From Candidatus Viridilinea mediisalina (GTDB lineage: Bacteria > Chloroflexota > Chloroflexia > Chloroflexales > Chloroflexaceae): a stretch of 64,000 nt of DNA. The stretch spans positions 48,066 to 112,065 of the forward strand of contig NZ_NQWI01000003.1 in NCBI RefSeq assembly GCF_002532535.1, written 5' to 3'. The first letter of the stretch is position 1, and the number at the start of each line of letters is the position of its first letter. The notes under the pieces are model-generated. The model searched no databases, was not told the origin of the DNA, and saw only the letters and a list, made by a program, of their open reading frames with translations. Positions 27,787 through 38,576 of this stretch are shown one piece after another. Made by a program: the position numbers and the translations under genes.

Positions 27787-27911
27787 CGAGGGATGGTTTC
27801 AGAACAGTGGAAGGTCGCTGTACCAGCTTGCGAAGATGCGTGAGGCGCAGCGGCGAGGGTTGCGCGTCCGTGCGCCCTCCCTCGCAAACGGTACCGTAGC
27901 TACGAACCATG
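27787..27911. repeat. MITE-like element, GGGATGGTT family
   Basis: It starts GGGATGGTTTCAGAAC and ends ACGAACCAT, with the shared GCGAAGATGCGTGAGGCG core. It lies between dnaA and the origin region. Confidence 0.7.
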
Positions 27912-27993
27912 GGCTGGCGTTGGAGTGCCAGCTTCAGCCGGCTGAAGCCGGCACTCCAACGCCAGTTCATAGACTTTTCAGATAGCCTCTTAG
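27909..27993. repeat. GGAGTGCC hairpin element
   Basis: CTGGCGTTGGAGTGCCAGC and GCCGGCACTCCAACGCCAG face each other, followed by CATAGACTTTTCAGATAGCC. A second copy with the same flank is at 39880-39951. Confidence 0.85.
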
Positions 27994-28185
27994 GTCATGA
28001 CCAGCGCGGAGCGCTCAATCTGTGGCCCTCCCGTGGTGCAGATCATACTCGATCTTCCCCCCTATTTCAAGCAAGGCAAGGGGTGTTTGCTATAGCAATT
28101 CCTTATAGATCACCCCTCTCCGACAGAGCCTAATCTTTCGGTTCTACTGCCGAATCCATGGGTTTATGTCGAATCACTACGTGGG

Positions 28186-28560
28186 CATGATGTGGATAAC
28201 TCAGGCAACTGTCATGACTTTTACGCTCACCCACTGGCATCAGCAACGCCTAAACCCCCACTCACGCGCCCCCCAACCCCTCGCAGATAAGTTGTGGATA
28301 ACTTTGTGGGTAATGTGGAGAAGTTGTGGGGCAAGTGCCGACCTCCATGAAAAACGCGAGCGAACGAGTTATTTTCTTACTTTTTCATATGTACAACATG
28401 TACAAATGACCCCCTTTGGGCTTAGACAAACTAACATATTCCATAGGATATATCTTACAAAAGCCCCGTATAATATGATTATTTATCTCGTTCATTCCAT
28501 CACAATAAATGAAAACCTAGATAATTGACAATTCTTAACCAAAGAAACGATGAAATAGGG
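28186..28560. other. Probable chromosomal replication origin (oriC)
   Basis: Upstream of dnaA are DnaA-box 9-mers in one orientation: TGTGGATAA at 28191-28199 and 28293-28301, TGTGGGTAA at 28305-28313, and the weaker TGTGGAGAA at 28314-28322. They are followed by an AT-rich stretch (28370-28560) suited to unwinding. The arrangement beside dnaA is the usual bacterial one. No protein-coding gene is supported in 27713-28560. Confidence 0.75.
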
Positions 28561-28589
28561 TTGTCAAAAGAGCGCCGTGGTGCTATACT
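28561..28589 (+). promoter_or_regulatory. Near-consensus sigma70 promoter
   Basis: TTGTCA (28561-28566), exactly 17 bp, then TATACT (28584-28589). The predicted transcription start is near 28596. It drives the structured region and probably nifH. Confidence 0.75.
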
Positions 28590-28595
28590 CAGCGC

Positions 28596-30002
<1,407 letters not shown>

Positions 30003-30180
30003 GTCTAGGACGCGAGGACGCGAGGACACCCTGATTAGGTGCGTTCGTCCCTTGCAATGGCACTGCTGTGGAATGTCGTTTCCCCTCTCCCGCGCTGCGG
30101 GAGAGGACGCCAGGGGATGAGAGCCAACGGTCGTATCCCCAACGAAATTCCTAGTTTACCAGAAAGGATCCTTCCTCACC

Positions 30181-31095
30181 ATGCACGCAACTCCTCCCCC
30201 TAGCACCTGCCAAGGCAGTTGTATCCCCAAGGTAGATATTAGTACCCACCCATGCTATAGCCGTGGGGCGCACTTCCGCTTCGGGCGCATCCACGTTCCT
30301 GTTGCGCCGCGCTGTAACATTCAGTGCAACTACTGTGTTCGCAAGTATGCTTGCCCCAACGAGAATCGCCCCGGCGTGACGATGCGCGTCGTCTCTCCCG
30401 ATCAGGCGCTCCAGACCATTGGCCAAGCGGTGGCCCGCGATCCCCGTCTGCGCGTGCTTGGTGTGGCTGGCCCCGGCGATGCCCTCGCCAACGATGCCAC
30501 TATCACCACCTTCGAGCGCGCCAAGGATGAGTTTCCCCAACTCACGCGCTGCATCTCTACCAATGGCCTGCTTCTGCCTGATCGCATTGATGCCATCGAA
30601 CGTGCCGGGATCTCCACGCTCACCATCACGATCAACGCAGTTGAGCAAGCCATTGGCGAGCAGATCTACGCCCATGTGCGCTACCAGGGCAAAACCTATC
30701 GTGGCCCCGAAGCCTTCGCTCTGCTCCACAAGAACCAGATGGAGGGTTTGCGCGAAGCGGCCCTACGCGGCATGTTCGTCAAGGTCAATAGCGTCCTCAT
30801 CCCCGGCGTCAACGATCAGCATATGCTCGATATTGCTCATGCCGTCAAGGATCGCGGTGCCTACATCATGAACATTATCCCGATGCTGCCGCTCGCGAAG
30901 TTTGCCCATCTCCCAGAACCTACCCTCGAACAGGTCAATGCGGTACGCAACACCTGTGCCACGGTCATTGAACAGTTCCGCAACTGCCAGCGTTGCCGCG
31001 CCGATGCCATTGGTGTTCCTGGTGAAGAGGGCTGCGGCCCTACCCCCAGCGAGCAGGTCTGCATCCCCAAGTTTCTTGCTGAACGCCGTGGGTAG
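30181..31095 (+). CDS. nifB: FeMo-cofactor maturase NifB (radical SAM, no NifX domain)
   Basis: 304 residues. The radical-SAM motif CNIQCNYC and the C-terminal cysteines in NCQRCRADAIG are typical of NifB, which builds the 8Fe carbide core (NifB-co) from two [4Fe-4S] clusters. The protein ends after the SAM domain, so it lacks the NifX-like domain fused in many proteobacterial forms, as is usual in archaeal and Chloroflexota NifB. An AAAGGAT site precedes the ATG. nifB within the structural operon is characteristic of this lineage. Confidence 0.96.
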   Translation: MHATPPPSTCQGSCIPKVDISTHPCYSRGAHFRFGRIHVPVAPRCNIQCNYCVRKYACPNENRPGVTMRVVSPDQALQTIGQAVARDPRLRVLGVAGPGDALANDATITTFERAKDEFPQLTRCISTNGLLLPDRIDAIERAGISTLTITINAVEQAIGEQIYAHVRYQGKTYRGPEAFALLHKNQMEGLREAALRGMFVKVNSVLIPGVNDQHMLDIAHAVKDRGAYIMNIIPMLPLAKFAHLPEPTLEQVNAVRNTCATVIEQFRNCQRCRADAIGVPGEEGCGPTPSEQVCIPKFLAERRG

Positions 31096-31157
31096 GGTCT
31101 ATGCAGGAATTAGGTTCCCGTACATCATCCCCACCATAGCTAATCAAGGATTGATCC

Positions 31158-32597
31158 ATGAAACTAAAATGCAATGCCACTCTGCCCGACCGGGCACTCC
31201 ACATTGCCCTCAAGACGAGCGAGGGCGGCTGCCGCCGTGGTGACGGCACCGACTGCTTCATTGCCAGTAATTCCGCCACCACCCCCGGTGACATGACCGA
31301 GCGAGGTTGCACCTACGCTGGTTGCCGTGGCGTCGTCGGTGGCCCTGTCAAAGACGCCATTCAGCTCACTCACGGCCCCATCGGTTGCGCCTTCTTCTCC
31401 TGGGGCTACCGCCCCCACCTTGCTGACAGCGACTTCCACATGAAGTATACCTTTGTCAGCGATATGAATGAGACCAACATTGTCTTCGGTGGCGAAAAGA
31501 AGCTGCTCCAGTCAATCATCGAGGCCAACCGCGAGTTTCCCGAAGCCAAAGCCGTCTTTGTCTACAACACCTGCTCCACGGCCCTGATCGGCGACGATGG
31601 TCGTGATGTGGCCAAGCAGGCCGAAGAAATGATCGGTAAGCCCGTCGTCTTCTTTGAATGCGAAGGCTTCAAGGGTGTCAGCCAGTCTATGGGTCACCAC
31701 GTCGGCAACGAGACCATCTTCCGCCAACTGGTCGGCTCTGCTGAACCCGAAGGCGACTTCAGCCGCACCATCAATATCGTCGGTGATTACAACATCAAGA
31801 ACGATCTTCGCACCTTTGAGTATCTCTTTGAGGCGCTCGGCCTCAAGATCATCACCCGCTTCACCGGCAATGTCGGCGTAGACGAGCTGCGGATCATGCA
31901 CAAAGCGGCGCTCAATGTCGTCCACTGCCAGCGCTCTGCCACCTACATTGCCGACATGATGCAAGAGAAGTACGGCACGCCCTACATCAATGTCACGCTC
32001 TGGGGCATCAAGCATATGGCCCAAGCCCTCCGCGACACCGCCGCCTTCTTTGGCCTCGAAGCCCAAGCCGAAGCGGTGATTGCCAATGAGTTGGCCAAAC
32101 TCCAGCCCAAGATTGACTACTACCGCGAGCGCTTACAGGGCAAGACCGTCTTTATCTATCAGGGTGGCCCGCGTGCTTGGCACTGGATCGAACTGCTGCG
32201 TGAGCTTGGCATGAAGACCATCACCGTCGCCACTACCTTTGGTCACGAAGATGACTACGAGAAGATCTTTGAGCAGATTGACGCCGGGGGCATGATGATT
32301 GACAACCCCAACGTTCCTGAGCTCGAAGAGATCCTCACCCATCGCCGCCCCGACCTCTTCATCTCCGGCAACAAAGAGAAGTATGTCGCCTACAAACTCG
32401 GCGTTCCCTTTGTCAATGGTCACACCTACGACACAGGCCCCTACGCTGGCTTCAGCGGCATGGTCAACTTCGCCCGCGACATTGACAAAGCCATTCACGC
32501 GCCCATCTGGGCCACGCTCAAGCGCAAAGCCCGTCCCGCTCCCGCTGCCCACCACACTAGCCACGGATTCGCCCACGGCTTTGAAGGCGCAGACTGA
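31158..32597 (+). CDS. nifD: Nitrogenase component I alpha chain (NifD, with Anf/Vnf-like features)
   Basis: 479 residues. P-cluster cysteines lie in RGCTYAG, HGPIGCAF and YNTCSTALIGDD. The cofactor cysteine is in VVHCQRS and the cofactor histidine in NGHTYDTGPY. The Gln/His pair in GVSQSMGHH is kept. Several active-site segments read more like iron-only or vanadium enzymes than molybdenum ones: CAFFSWGYRP, SDMNETNIVFGGEKK and QGGPRAWHW. No anfG/vnfG gene lies between nifD and nifK. This fits the uncharacterised Chloroflexota nitrogenase group. The tail AHHTSHGFAHGF is His-rich. AAGGA lies upstream of the ATG. Confidence 0.95.
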   Translation: MKLKCNATLPDRALHIALKTSEGGCRRGDGTDCFIASNSATTPGDMTERGCTYAGCRGVVGGPVKDAIQLTHGPIGCAFFSWGYRPHLADSDFHMKYTFVSDMNETNIVFGGEKKLLQSIIEANREFPEAKAVFVYNTCSTALIGDDGRDVAKQAEEMIGKPVVFFECEGFKGVSQSMGHHVGNETIFRQLVGSAEPEGDFSRTINIVGDYNIKNDLRTFEYLFEALGLKIITRFTGNVGVDELRIMHKAALNVVHCQRSATYIADMMQEKYGTPYINVTLWGIKHMAQALRDTAAFFGLEAQAEAVIANELAKLQPKIDYYRERLQGKTVFIYQGGPRAWHWIELLRELGMKTITVATTFGHEDDYEKIFEQIDAGGMMIDNPNVPELEEILTHRRPDLFISGNKEKYVAYKLGVPFVNGHTYDTGPYAGFSGMVNFARDIDKAIHAPIWATLKRKARPAPAAHHTSHGFAHGFEGAD

Positions 32598-32650
32598 TTT
32601 TCCTTTGTTGGGTCTTCCCCTTGCAAACCATAAAGAGGAGCAAACCATAT

Positions 32651-34078
32651 ATGAGCTGCGTCACCACCCAAGATCGAGCGGTTGCCATCAACCCCACCCG
32701 CTCGTGTGCGCCTATCGGCGCAATGCTTGCGAACTATGGCATCCACGGCGCCATCACCATCAACCACGGATCTCAAGGCTGTGCCACCTACCCGCGCCAC
32801 CAGATGGCTCGCCACTTCCGCGAACCCGTTGAGGTTGCCTCCACTTCGCTTACCGAAAAGACTACCGTCTATGGGGGTAAGAACAATCTTCTCAGCGCAC
32901 TCAAGAATATCTGGGAGCGCTTCAATCCAACCATGATCATGGTCTGCTCTACCTGCCTCTCTGAGACTATTGGCGACGATATTCCCGGTATTATTGACGA
33001 ATTCAAGGACAACAACCCCGAGATCACCATCCCCATCCTCTCGGTCAAGACCCCCTCCTACATTGGGAATCATGCTACCGGCTTCGACAACTTCCTCAAG
33101 GAGATTGCCAATAACCTGCCGGATCGGCGCAAAAAGAAGGGCGAGACCAACGGCAAGATCAACATTATCCCTGGATGGGTCAATCCTGGCGACATCCGCG
33201 AACTGAAGCATATCGTGCGTGAGATGGCCCTGCACGCCATCTGGCTCACCGACTACTCCGAGACACTCGACGGCGGCTACTACGAACCACGCCCCCACTT
33301 CGCCCGTGGCGGTACCACCATCGAAGAGCTCCAGAGTTCCTCCAAATCGATCGCCACCATTGCCCTGCAGCGCCACATCGGCGGTGATGCAGCCCACATC
33401 TACGAGCGACGCCATAACGTCCCCGCCCACATCTTGCCCATGCCTATCGGCCTAGAGAACACCGACGCCTTCGTAGACACGCTCACTGAGATTACCGACC
33501 ATACGGTTCCCGAGATTCTCCAGGTTGAACGCGCCCGCCTGCTCGACGCCCTCGTTGACACCCACATGTTCACCAGTGGGTTGCGCGTCGCACTCTTTGG
33601 CGACCCCGACATCCTCGAGGGGCTCACCAGCCTTGTGGTCGAGATGGGCATGACCCCCGCCTATATTCTTACGGCCTCGGAGAGCAAGCCCTGGGCCGAG
33701 CACATGGTTGAGGTGACCCAAGAGCTAGGCGTGGAGAGCGAGATCATCATCAAGAGCGACCTGCACGAGTTGCACAAGCGCATCAAGGCCAAGCCGGTTG
33801 ACCTGCTCATCGGCCACTCGAAGGGCAAGTTCATCGCCGATGCCGAGAAGATTCCCTTGGTGCGGGTTGGTTTCCCGGTCGAGGATCGCTTCGGTTACCA
33901 CCGCCGTTCTATCGTTGGCTACAACGGTGCCATCAGCCTCGTAGACGAGATCACCAATATCGTCTTCGAGCGCCGAGCCACTGGTGTCGTGAGCAACACC
34001 CTACTCGAACTCGGTGTCGAAGGCCCCAGCACAATGCCCCTGCTCATCCCCAACGGCAACGGCAACGGTAAACACTGA
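32651..34078 (+). CDS. nifK: Nitrogenase component I beta chain NifK
   Basis: 475 residues from the ATG at 32651 (the frame opens at a TTG ten codons earlier). P-cluster cysteines are in RSCAPIGAM, HGSQGCATYP and VCSTCLSETIGDD. The protein is shorter at the N-terminus than molybdenum NifK (usually above 500 residues), similar in length to AnfK and VnfK. It forms the alpha2-beta2 protein with NifD. nifE and nifN, which normally make the cofactor scaffold, do not follow. The next gene starts 37 bp downstream. Confidence 0.95.
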   Translation: MSCVTTQDRAVAINPTRSCAPIGAMLANYGIHGAITINHGSQGCATYPRHQMARHFREPVEVASTSLTEKTTVYGGKNNLLSALKNIWERFNPTMIMVCSTCLSETIGDDIPGIIDEFKDNNPEITIPILSVKTPSYIGNHATGFDNFLKEIANNLPDRRKKKGETNGKINIIPGWVNPGDIRELKHIVREMALHAIWLTDYSETLDGGYYEPRPHFARGGTTIEELQSSSKSIATIALQRHIGGDAAHIYERRHNVPAHILPMPIGLENTDAFVDTLTEITDHTVPEILQVERARLLDALVDTHMFTSGLRVALFGDPDILEGLTSLVVEMGMTPAYILTASESKPWAEHMVEVTQELGVESEIIIKSDLHELHKRIKAKPVDLLIGHSKGKFIADAEKIPLVRVGFPVEDRFGYHRRSIVGYNGAISLVDEITNIVFERRATGVVSNTLLELGVEGPSTMPLLIPNGNGNGKH

Positions 34079-34115
34079 GCTATCACCCTCTTTCCTAGCT
34101 CAAGGAGGTGCCAAC

Positions 34116-34328
34116 ATGGATGATGCCTATGGCTACGAAGACCTATTAGACGAAGAACGCAACGCCCAGATTATCACCAATGGCGACTACCTCGCAGTTC
34201 AACAGCAGGGTCAGCCACGCTACATCTACCGCCGCGTCCCGCCCGATACCGCACTCCACCCCTTTGTCAGCAAACGCGAGCATAACGGCGACCTCTACGG
34301 CCTCGCTTGGATCGAAGACGATGAATAG
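34116..34328 (+). CDS. Small acidic nif-operon protein, unknown
   Basis: 70 residues with a perfect AAGGAGGTG ribosome-binding site, 37 bp after nifK. The sequence MDDAYGYEDLLDEERNAQII ... YRRVPPDTALHPF ... GLAWIEDDE is acidic at both ends and has no cysteine or membrane helix. It is not AnfG/VnfG, NifX, a ferredoxin or a PII protein by any motif I can see. Position and strong translation signal suggest a role with the nitrogenase. Confidence 0.75.
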   Translation: MDDAYGYEDLLDEERNAQIITNGDYLAVQQQGQPRYIYRRVPPDTALHPFVSKREHNGDLYGLAWIEDDE

Positions 34329-34404
34329 GTAACGTAGGTACATAGGTAGAACAGCAGCGCACGGTGCCCCATCGGGGCAGCGTGTGCTGCTGTTCTACCC
34401 GCGC

Positions 34405-35091
34405 TCATTCCAGCTCATCCTTTGCAGCATCTTCACGGCGGCTCGCACGGGCCGGGCGGGGCTGCAATTCTTGCAGCAGCAAACCTGCCTGTTCATTGCT
34501 AAGTTCGCTGCTGTTGATGCCAAAACGCTGCTCAATCGTCGCCTCCAAATCAAGACCTTGCTGTTCGGCGATGCGGGTAAGGGCTTGAAGCTGGCGCGCC
34601 GAAGCCGCCTGGTTGGCGCTCTGCGTTTCACTGCTGCGCCCCCACCCGCGACCCTCGGCACTGTAACGTACTCGCTCATCGGCCAATTTCTTCAGATCAT
34701 CAATGAAATTGGAGGCTTGGCCCTTCGTCATGGTCATAAAATCGATGGCTCGATCAGCCGCATACCCAGCCAACTGCTCATTGCTCCAAGCCAAATGATC
34801 CTGCAAGGTCGCAATGTAACTGCGCTGCTTATCGCTCGCGGGCCCATCAGGATCACGCATCTGCACCGGCGTTGCCACATGGGTCTCGCGGATCGTGATC
34901 ACCTGCTGCTCGACCGCCTCGCGTTGGGCTTGGTAGATCTGCCAGCCCAAGGCTACCGCTTGCTGCACCTCTTCGGGCGAGGCATCCAACGGCAACGTAA
35001 TCGTCTCCTCCAGGGTAATATAGTCCTCACCAAGCCGAATTGCGGCACGATAGGTGCGGCTGATGCTGCGCTGATCATCGGGCTTGCTCAT
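34405..35091 (-). CDS. Unknown protein with two tandem helical modules
   Basis: 228 residues from the ATG at 35091, chosen for its AAGGAG site. A first domain (RTYRAAIRLGEDYITLEETI) is followed by ASDKQRSYIATLQDHL...LTMTKGQASNFIDDLKKL-like and ASARQLQALTRIAEQQGL...ELSNEQAGLLLQELQ. Both fit the short S-x-x-Q-...-A-S-x-L/F-I-D-x-L pattern seen at the ends of some phage recombination and DNA-binding proteins. Function unknown. A DNA-related role is a weak inference. It converges on the nif small gene. Confidence 0.7.
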   Translation of the reverse strand: MSKPDDQRSISRTYRAAIRLGEDYITLEETITLPLDASPEEVQQAVALGWQIYQAQREAVEQQVITIRETHVATPVQMRDPDGPASDKQRSYIATLQDHLAWSNEQLAGYAADRAIDFMTMTKGQASNFIDDLKKLADERVRYSAEGRGWGRSSETQSANQAASARQLQALTRIAEQQGLDLEATIEQRFGINSSELSNEQAGLLLQELQPRPARASRREDAAKDELE

Positions 35092-35255
35092 GCTGCGCTC
35101 CTTCAGGGCAAATTGCACGTCCTGTCAGCCTATGGTACCATAGAGCCGAGCGGCGTCGCCTATCCCCAAGCGGTTAGGCGTGTTTTTTTGTTTTTTGACG
35201 GTAGCACTAGTTCCTACTTGCTATTTTCTACCTTCTGTCCTAAGTGAGGTTGTCT

Positions 35256-36683
35256 ATGTCTATCGGAGTCGCCTACACCGTGACCGTGCGCTGCCAGATT
35301 GATAATCGCCCCGGCATGCTTGGCCAGTTGACTACGCGCATTGGCGAGGTAGGTGGCGATATTGGCGCGATTGATATTGTACGCGCTGAACGCTCACTCT
35401 TGATCCGTGATCTCACGGTGCGTGTGCAGGATGAGGTACATGGTGAGTCGTTGGTCAATGCTATTCGTGAAATTCCTGGCATTGATGTCCTCGAAGTAAG
35501 CGACCGGGTTTTGCAGGCCCACCGTGGTGGTAAGCTCACGATGCAGAGCCGTGTGCCACTCAAGACCCGTGAGGACCTCTCGTTGGCCTATACGCCTGGC
35601 GTAGCCCGCGTCTGCCGCGTCATCGCCGATGACCTTGAGAAGGCGTTTGACTTTACGTGGAAGGCCAATAGCGTTGCGGTGGTGAGTGATGGCAGTGCGA
35701 TCCTTGGTTTGGGCAATCTGGGGCCGGAAGCGGCCATGCCGGTCATGGAGGGCAAGGCCATTCTCTTTAAGGAGTTGGCCAATATTGATGCGGTGCCGAT
35801 CTGCCTACGCTCGCAAAAGCCCGAAGTAATTGTCCAAACGGTTGAACAGTTGGCTCCCACATTTGGCGGCATCAACCTTGAGGATATTGCTGCGCCTGCT
35901 TGCTTCACCGTTGAAGGTCGCCTGCAAGAGAGCCTTGATATTCCGGTGATGCACGATGATCAGCACGGCACCGCGATTGTGGTGCTGGCAGCCCTACGCA
36001 ATGCGCTGATCCTTGCGGGCAAGCGCCTCGCCGATGTACGCGCCGTGGTCAATGGGGTTGGTGCGGCGGGCACGGCGATTATTCGTACCCTGCTGGAAGC
36101 GGGGATTGGCGAAATTACCGCCGTGGATCGCTTCGGCATTCTGCGCGAGGGCGACTACCAACAGCAGAGTACCATGCAACGCATTGTTGCTTCGCAGACC
36201 AACCGTGACCGGCGGCGCGGCGGGCTCGACGTGGCGCTCCACGGGGCCGATGTCTTCATCGGTGTTTCACGCGGCAACATCCTCACCCCCGCAATGGTGC
36301 AGAGCATGAATGCCGACCCAATTATCTTTGCGTTGGCCAACCCCGTGCCTGAAGGTGACCCCGACATGCTGCGCCAGTATGCGCGCGTCGTAGCCACCGG
36401 ACGCTCCGATCAGCCCAACCAGATCAACAATGTCTTGAGTTTCCCCGGAATCTTCCGTGGTGCCCTCGATGTCAGTGCGCGCCAGATTAGCTCGGCCATG
36501 CGCCTTGCTGCCGCCGAAGCCCTAGCCTCCGCCATTCCCCCAGAGGAACTGAGCGAAGAGTACATCATCCCCAGCGTCTTCAACCGCCTCGTCGTGCCCA
36601 CCATTGCTAACGCCGTTGCCCAAGCCGCCATTGACGATGGCGTTGCTAGGGTCAATCGGATGCCTGTGCGTGGCGGGGATTGA
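35256..36683 (+). CDS. NAD(P)-dependent malic enzyme with N-terminal ACT domain
   Basis: 475 residues from the ATG at 35256. Residues 1-85 form an ACT regulatory domain (VRCQIDNRPGMLGQLTTRIGE). The rest is a malic enzyme: TPGVARVC, VAVVSDGSAILGLGNLG, VMHDDQHGTAIVVLAALRNAL (metal-binding aspartates) and VVNGVGAAGTAI (NAD(P) loop). It would convert malate to pyruvate and CO2, with an amino acid or other small ligand likely acting through the ACT part. It stands alone, with a plausible SD (AAGTGAGG) upstream. Confidence 0.93.
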   Translation: MSIGVAYTVTVRCQIDNRPGMLGQLTTRIGEVGGDIGAIDIVRAERSLLIRDLTVRVQDEVHGESLVNAIREIPGIDVLEVSDRVLQAHRGGKLTMQSRVPLKTREDLSLAYTPGVARVCRVIADDLEKAFDFTWKANSVAVVSDGSAILGLGNLGPEAAMPVMEGKAILFKELANIDAVPICLRSQKPEVIVQTVEQLAPTFGGINLEDIAAPACFTVEGRLQESLDIPVMHDDQHGTAIVVLAALRNALILAGKRLADVRAVVNGVGAAGTAIIRTLLEAGIGEITAVDRFGILREGDYQQQSTMQRIVASQTNRDRRRGGLDVALHGADVFIGVSRGNILTPAMVQSMNADPIIFALANPVPEGDPDMLRQYARVVATGRSDQPNQINNVLSFPGIFRGALDVSARQISSAMRLAAAEALASAIPPEELSEEYIIPSVFNRLVVPTIANAVAQAAIDDGVARVNRMPVRGGD

Positions 36684-36777
36684 TACCATTGTAGATTGCA
36701 GATTGCCGAACATGGCGTCTCAATGGGCCGTAGCATTCTTGATTGTGCGGCATGTTCAACGGTAATTGGTATGAGAG
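36684..36777 (+). repeat. Dispersed inverted-repeat element (GCCGAACATG family)
   Basis: It starts one base after the malic-enzyme stop. Ends ATACCATT and AATTGGTAT pair, and the inner GAACATG/CATGTTC pair. Closest to the copy at 25982. Confidence 0.8.
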
Positions 36778-36797
36778 AAACAGTTTTGCGCCCCTCC

Positions 36798-36936
36798 GCT
36801 GGCTGAGCTTGTCGAAGCCAGCGGAGGGGCGTGGTAGTTCAACTGCTCTGTTCCTCTGTTCCTCTGTTCCTCTGCTCCTCTGCTCCTCTGCTCCTCTGCT
36901 CCTCTGCTCCTCTGTTCCTCTGTTCCTCTGCCCCCG
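36798..36936. repeat. GTCGAAGCC repeat followed by octamer array
   Basis: One GTCGAAGCC unit, framed by CCCCTCCGCTGG and its complement, precedes about eleven CTGTTCCT/CTGCTCCT octamers that run to the stop codon of the small gene at 36937. Confidence 0.85.
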
Positions 36937-37164
36937 CTAGGCTGCATTAATCCGCCGTGGACGCTCCGGCATCATGATGCCGCTCGTTGCTTTCGGGTGT
37001 GGTTGCGGAGCAAGTGGCGGTGTTGGCCCTTTGATGATGGCGCCCTGTTCGTGGCGCGTCAGCCGCGTGAACATCCAGTAGATGGCCGCTGGGAAGGGCC
37101 GCACCGGTAGCGATTGTTGCGTTGGATTGACCTCAGGGCTGCTGTACCAACGACGTGGTTTCAT
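36937..37164 (-). CDS. Unknown 75-aa basic protein
   Basis: From the ATG at 37164 with a GGTGGAG site. The sequence MKPRRWYSSPEVNPTQQ ... AAIYWMFTRLTRHEQGAI ... PLAPQPHPKATSG is Pro-rich and basic, with no known motif. The stop abuts an octamer array. It is a plausible small gene, but only the start signal supports it. Confidence 0.45.
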   Translation of the reverse strand: MKPRRWYSSPEVNPTQQSLPVRPFPAAIYWMFTRLTRHEQGAIIKGPTPPLAPQPHPKATSGIMMPERPRRINAA

Positions 37165-37280
37165 CACGGACTCCACCTAACAGTGTGTATCACGTCTCGG
37201 CTGACGCAGACAGATAAAGCTTTTACACTCTACGACTGCCTGTACTACGTATTACTATCGTACATTCCCATTTAGGCGAC

Positions 37281-37312
37281 AACGGGGAGGGGGAATAATC
37301 CCCCTCCCCGTT
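37281..37312. repeat. Perfect 13-bp GC-rich hairpin
   Basis: AACGGGGAGGGGG and CCCCCTCCCCGTT around AATAAT, downstream of ftsZ. There is no T-run on either side, so termination is possible but unproven. The rest of 37165-37430 holds a GGGGCTGCGCCCC hairpin (37385-37397) and no gene. Confidence 0.75.
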
Positions 37313-37430
37313 GAAAAATCGGAAACATATTATACGGTCTGTTTGGGTTGCTGTCAATCGGGTTGTCAAAAATTTTTGCTTGTTGGGGCTGCGCCCCAAA
37401 CCCACCATGAGGCATACCGCAAGGCTGATC

Positions 37431-38567
37431 CTACCGCCCGCGGTTGCGGTTCCGCAGGAAGGGCGGGATGTCTAGGTCGTCGCCGCTGGGCATCGCCGGA
37501 GCCTGACGCGACTGCGGACGGGGCTGCTGGGGCTGCTGGGCTGGCGTTGCCTGCGGCTGTGCCGCCGCCGCTGGGTACGAGCGGGTGCGCTGTACGTTGG
37601 GCTTGCTCAGATCAAAGCCAGTCGCAATCAAGGTCACCTTCACCTCACCCGGCGAGAAGGTGGGATCAATCACCGCGCCAACAATGATGTTCGCGTCGGG
37701 ATCCACCTGTTTGGCTACAATGTCTGCCGCCTCGTAAACCTCCAAGATACCCAGGTCTTCGCCGCCCGTGACATTGAAGAGCACACCCTTGGCCCCATCA
37801 ATGCTGACCTCAAGCAGCGGGCTGGCAATTGCCATATTCACCGCATCAACCATGCGGCTATCGCCCTTGCCAAAACCCATGGCCATCAGCGCCGAACCCT
37901 GCTGCGCCATGATGGTCTTTACGTCGGCAAAGTCCACGTTGATCAGACCACGCTGGGTAATCAGGTCGGAGATACCCTGAATGCCCTGCCGCAGCACATT
38001 ATCGGCCATCTGGAAGGCTTGGGTAAAGGTCGTATTCTTGCTCGCCGTCTGCAACAAACGGTCGTTGGGAATCACAATCAGCGTATCAACCACCGGGCGC
38101 AACTGGTCAATCCCGGCTTCCGCCGTCTTCCGGCGGTGGTTGCCCTCAAAGGTGAAGGGCCGCGTCACTACGCCCACCGTCAGCGCCCCTAGATCATGGG
38201 CAATCCCCGCAATGATCGGTGAGGCACCTGTGCCCGTGCCGCCGCCCATGCCCGCAGCCACAAAGACCATATCGGAGCCTTTGAGTTGCTCGTAGACATC
38301 CTCTTGGTTCTCTTCAGCCGCCTTCTGGCCAATGACCGGATTGCCACCCGAACCCAAGCCACGGGTAAGTTTATCGCCAATTCGAATCCGCACCGGCGCA
38401 AGCGAGTGCATCAGCGCCTGCACATCGGTATTGACTGTAATAAACTCAACCCCCTGCACTCCATCAGCAATCATGCGGTCAACCGCATTCGAGCCACCGC
38501 CACCCACGCCCACAACCTTGATCTGGGCGAAATCTTCATAACTAAAGCCGCTGCTGCGGTCTACCAT
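37431..38567 (-). CDS. ftsZ: Cell-division tubulin homologue FtsZ
   Basis: 378 residues with an AGGAGG site. The GTP-binding signatures [12 protein letters not shown] and [14 protein letters not shown] are intact. A short Gln/Pro-rich linker leads to the C-terminal peptide [13 protein letters not shown] that binds FtsA. It forms the Z-ring and ends the dcw cluster, 9 bp after ftsA. Confidence 0.98.
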   Translation of the reverse strand: MVDRSSGFSYEDFAQIKVVGVGGGGSNAVDRMIADGVQGVEFITVNTDVQALMHSLAPVRIRIGDKLTRGLGSGGNPVIGQKAAEENQEDVYEQLKGSDMVFVAAGMGGGTGTGASPIIAGIAHDLGALTVGVVTRPFTFEGNHRRKTAEAGIDQLRPVVDTLIVIPNDRLLQTASKNTTFTQAFQMADNVLRQGIQGISDLITQRGLINVDFADVKTIMAQQGSALMAMGFGKGDSRMVDAVNMAIASPLLEVSIDGAKGVLFNVTGGEDLGILEVYEAADIVAKQVDPDANIIVGAVIDPTFSPGEVKVTLIATGFDLSKPNVQRTRSYPAAAAQPQATPAQQPQQPRPQSRQAPAMPSGDDLDIPPFLRNRNRGR

Positions 38568-38576
38568 AGTAGCCTC

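Noticed and set aside
28166..28528. 120-codon open frame in the region upstream of dnaA
   Set aside because: It covers the DnaA boxes and AT-rich stretch, has no ribosome-binding site and reads as low-quality protein. Origin sequence explains it better.
34116..34328. AnfG/VnfG delta subunit
   Set aside because: It lies after nifK and not between nifD and nifK, is 70 residues where ~115 are expected, and shows no AnfG-like sequence.
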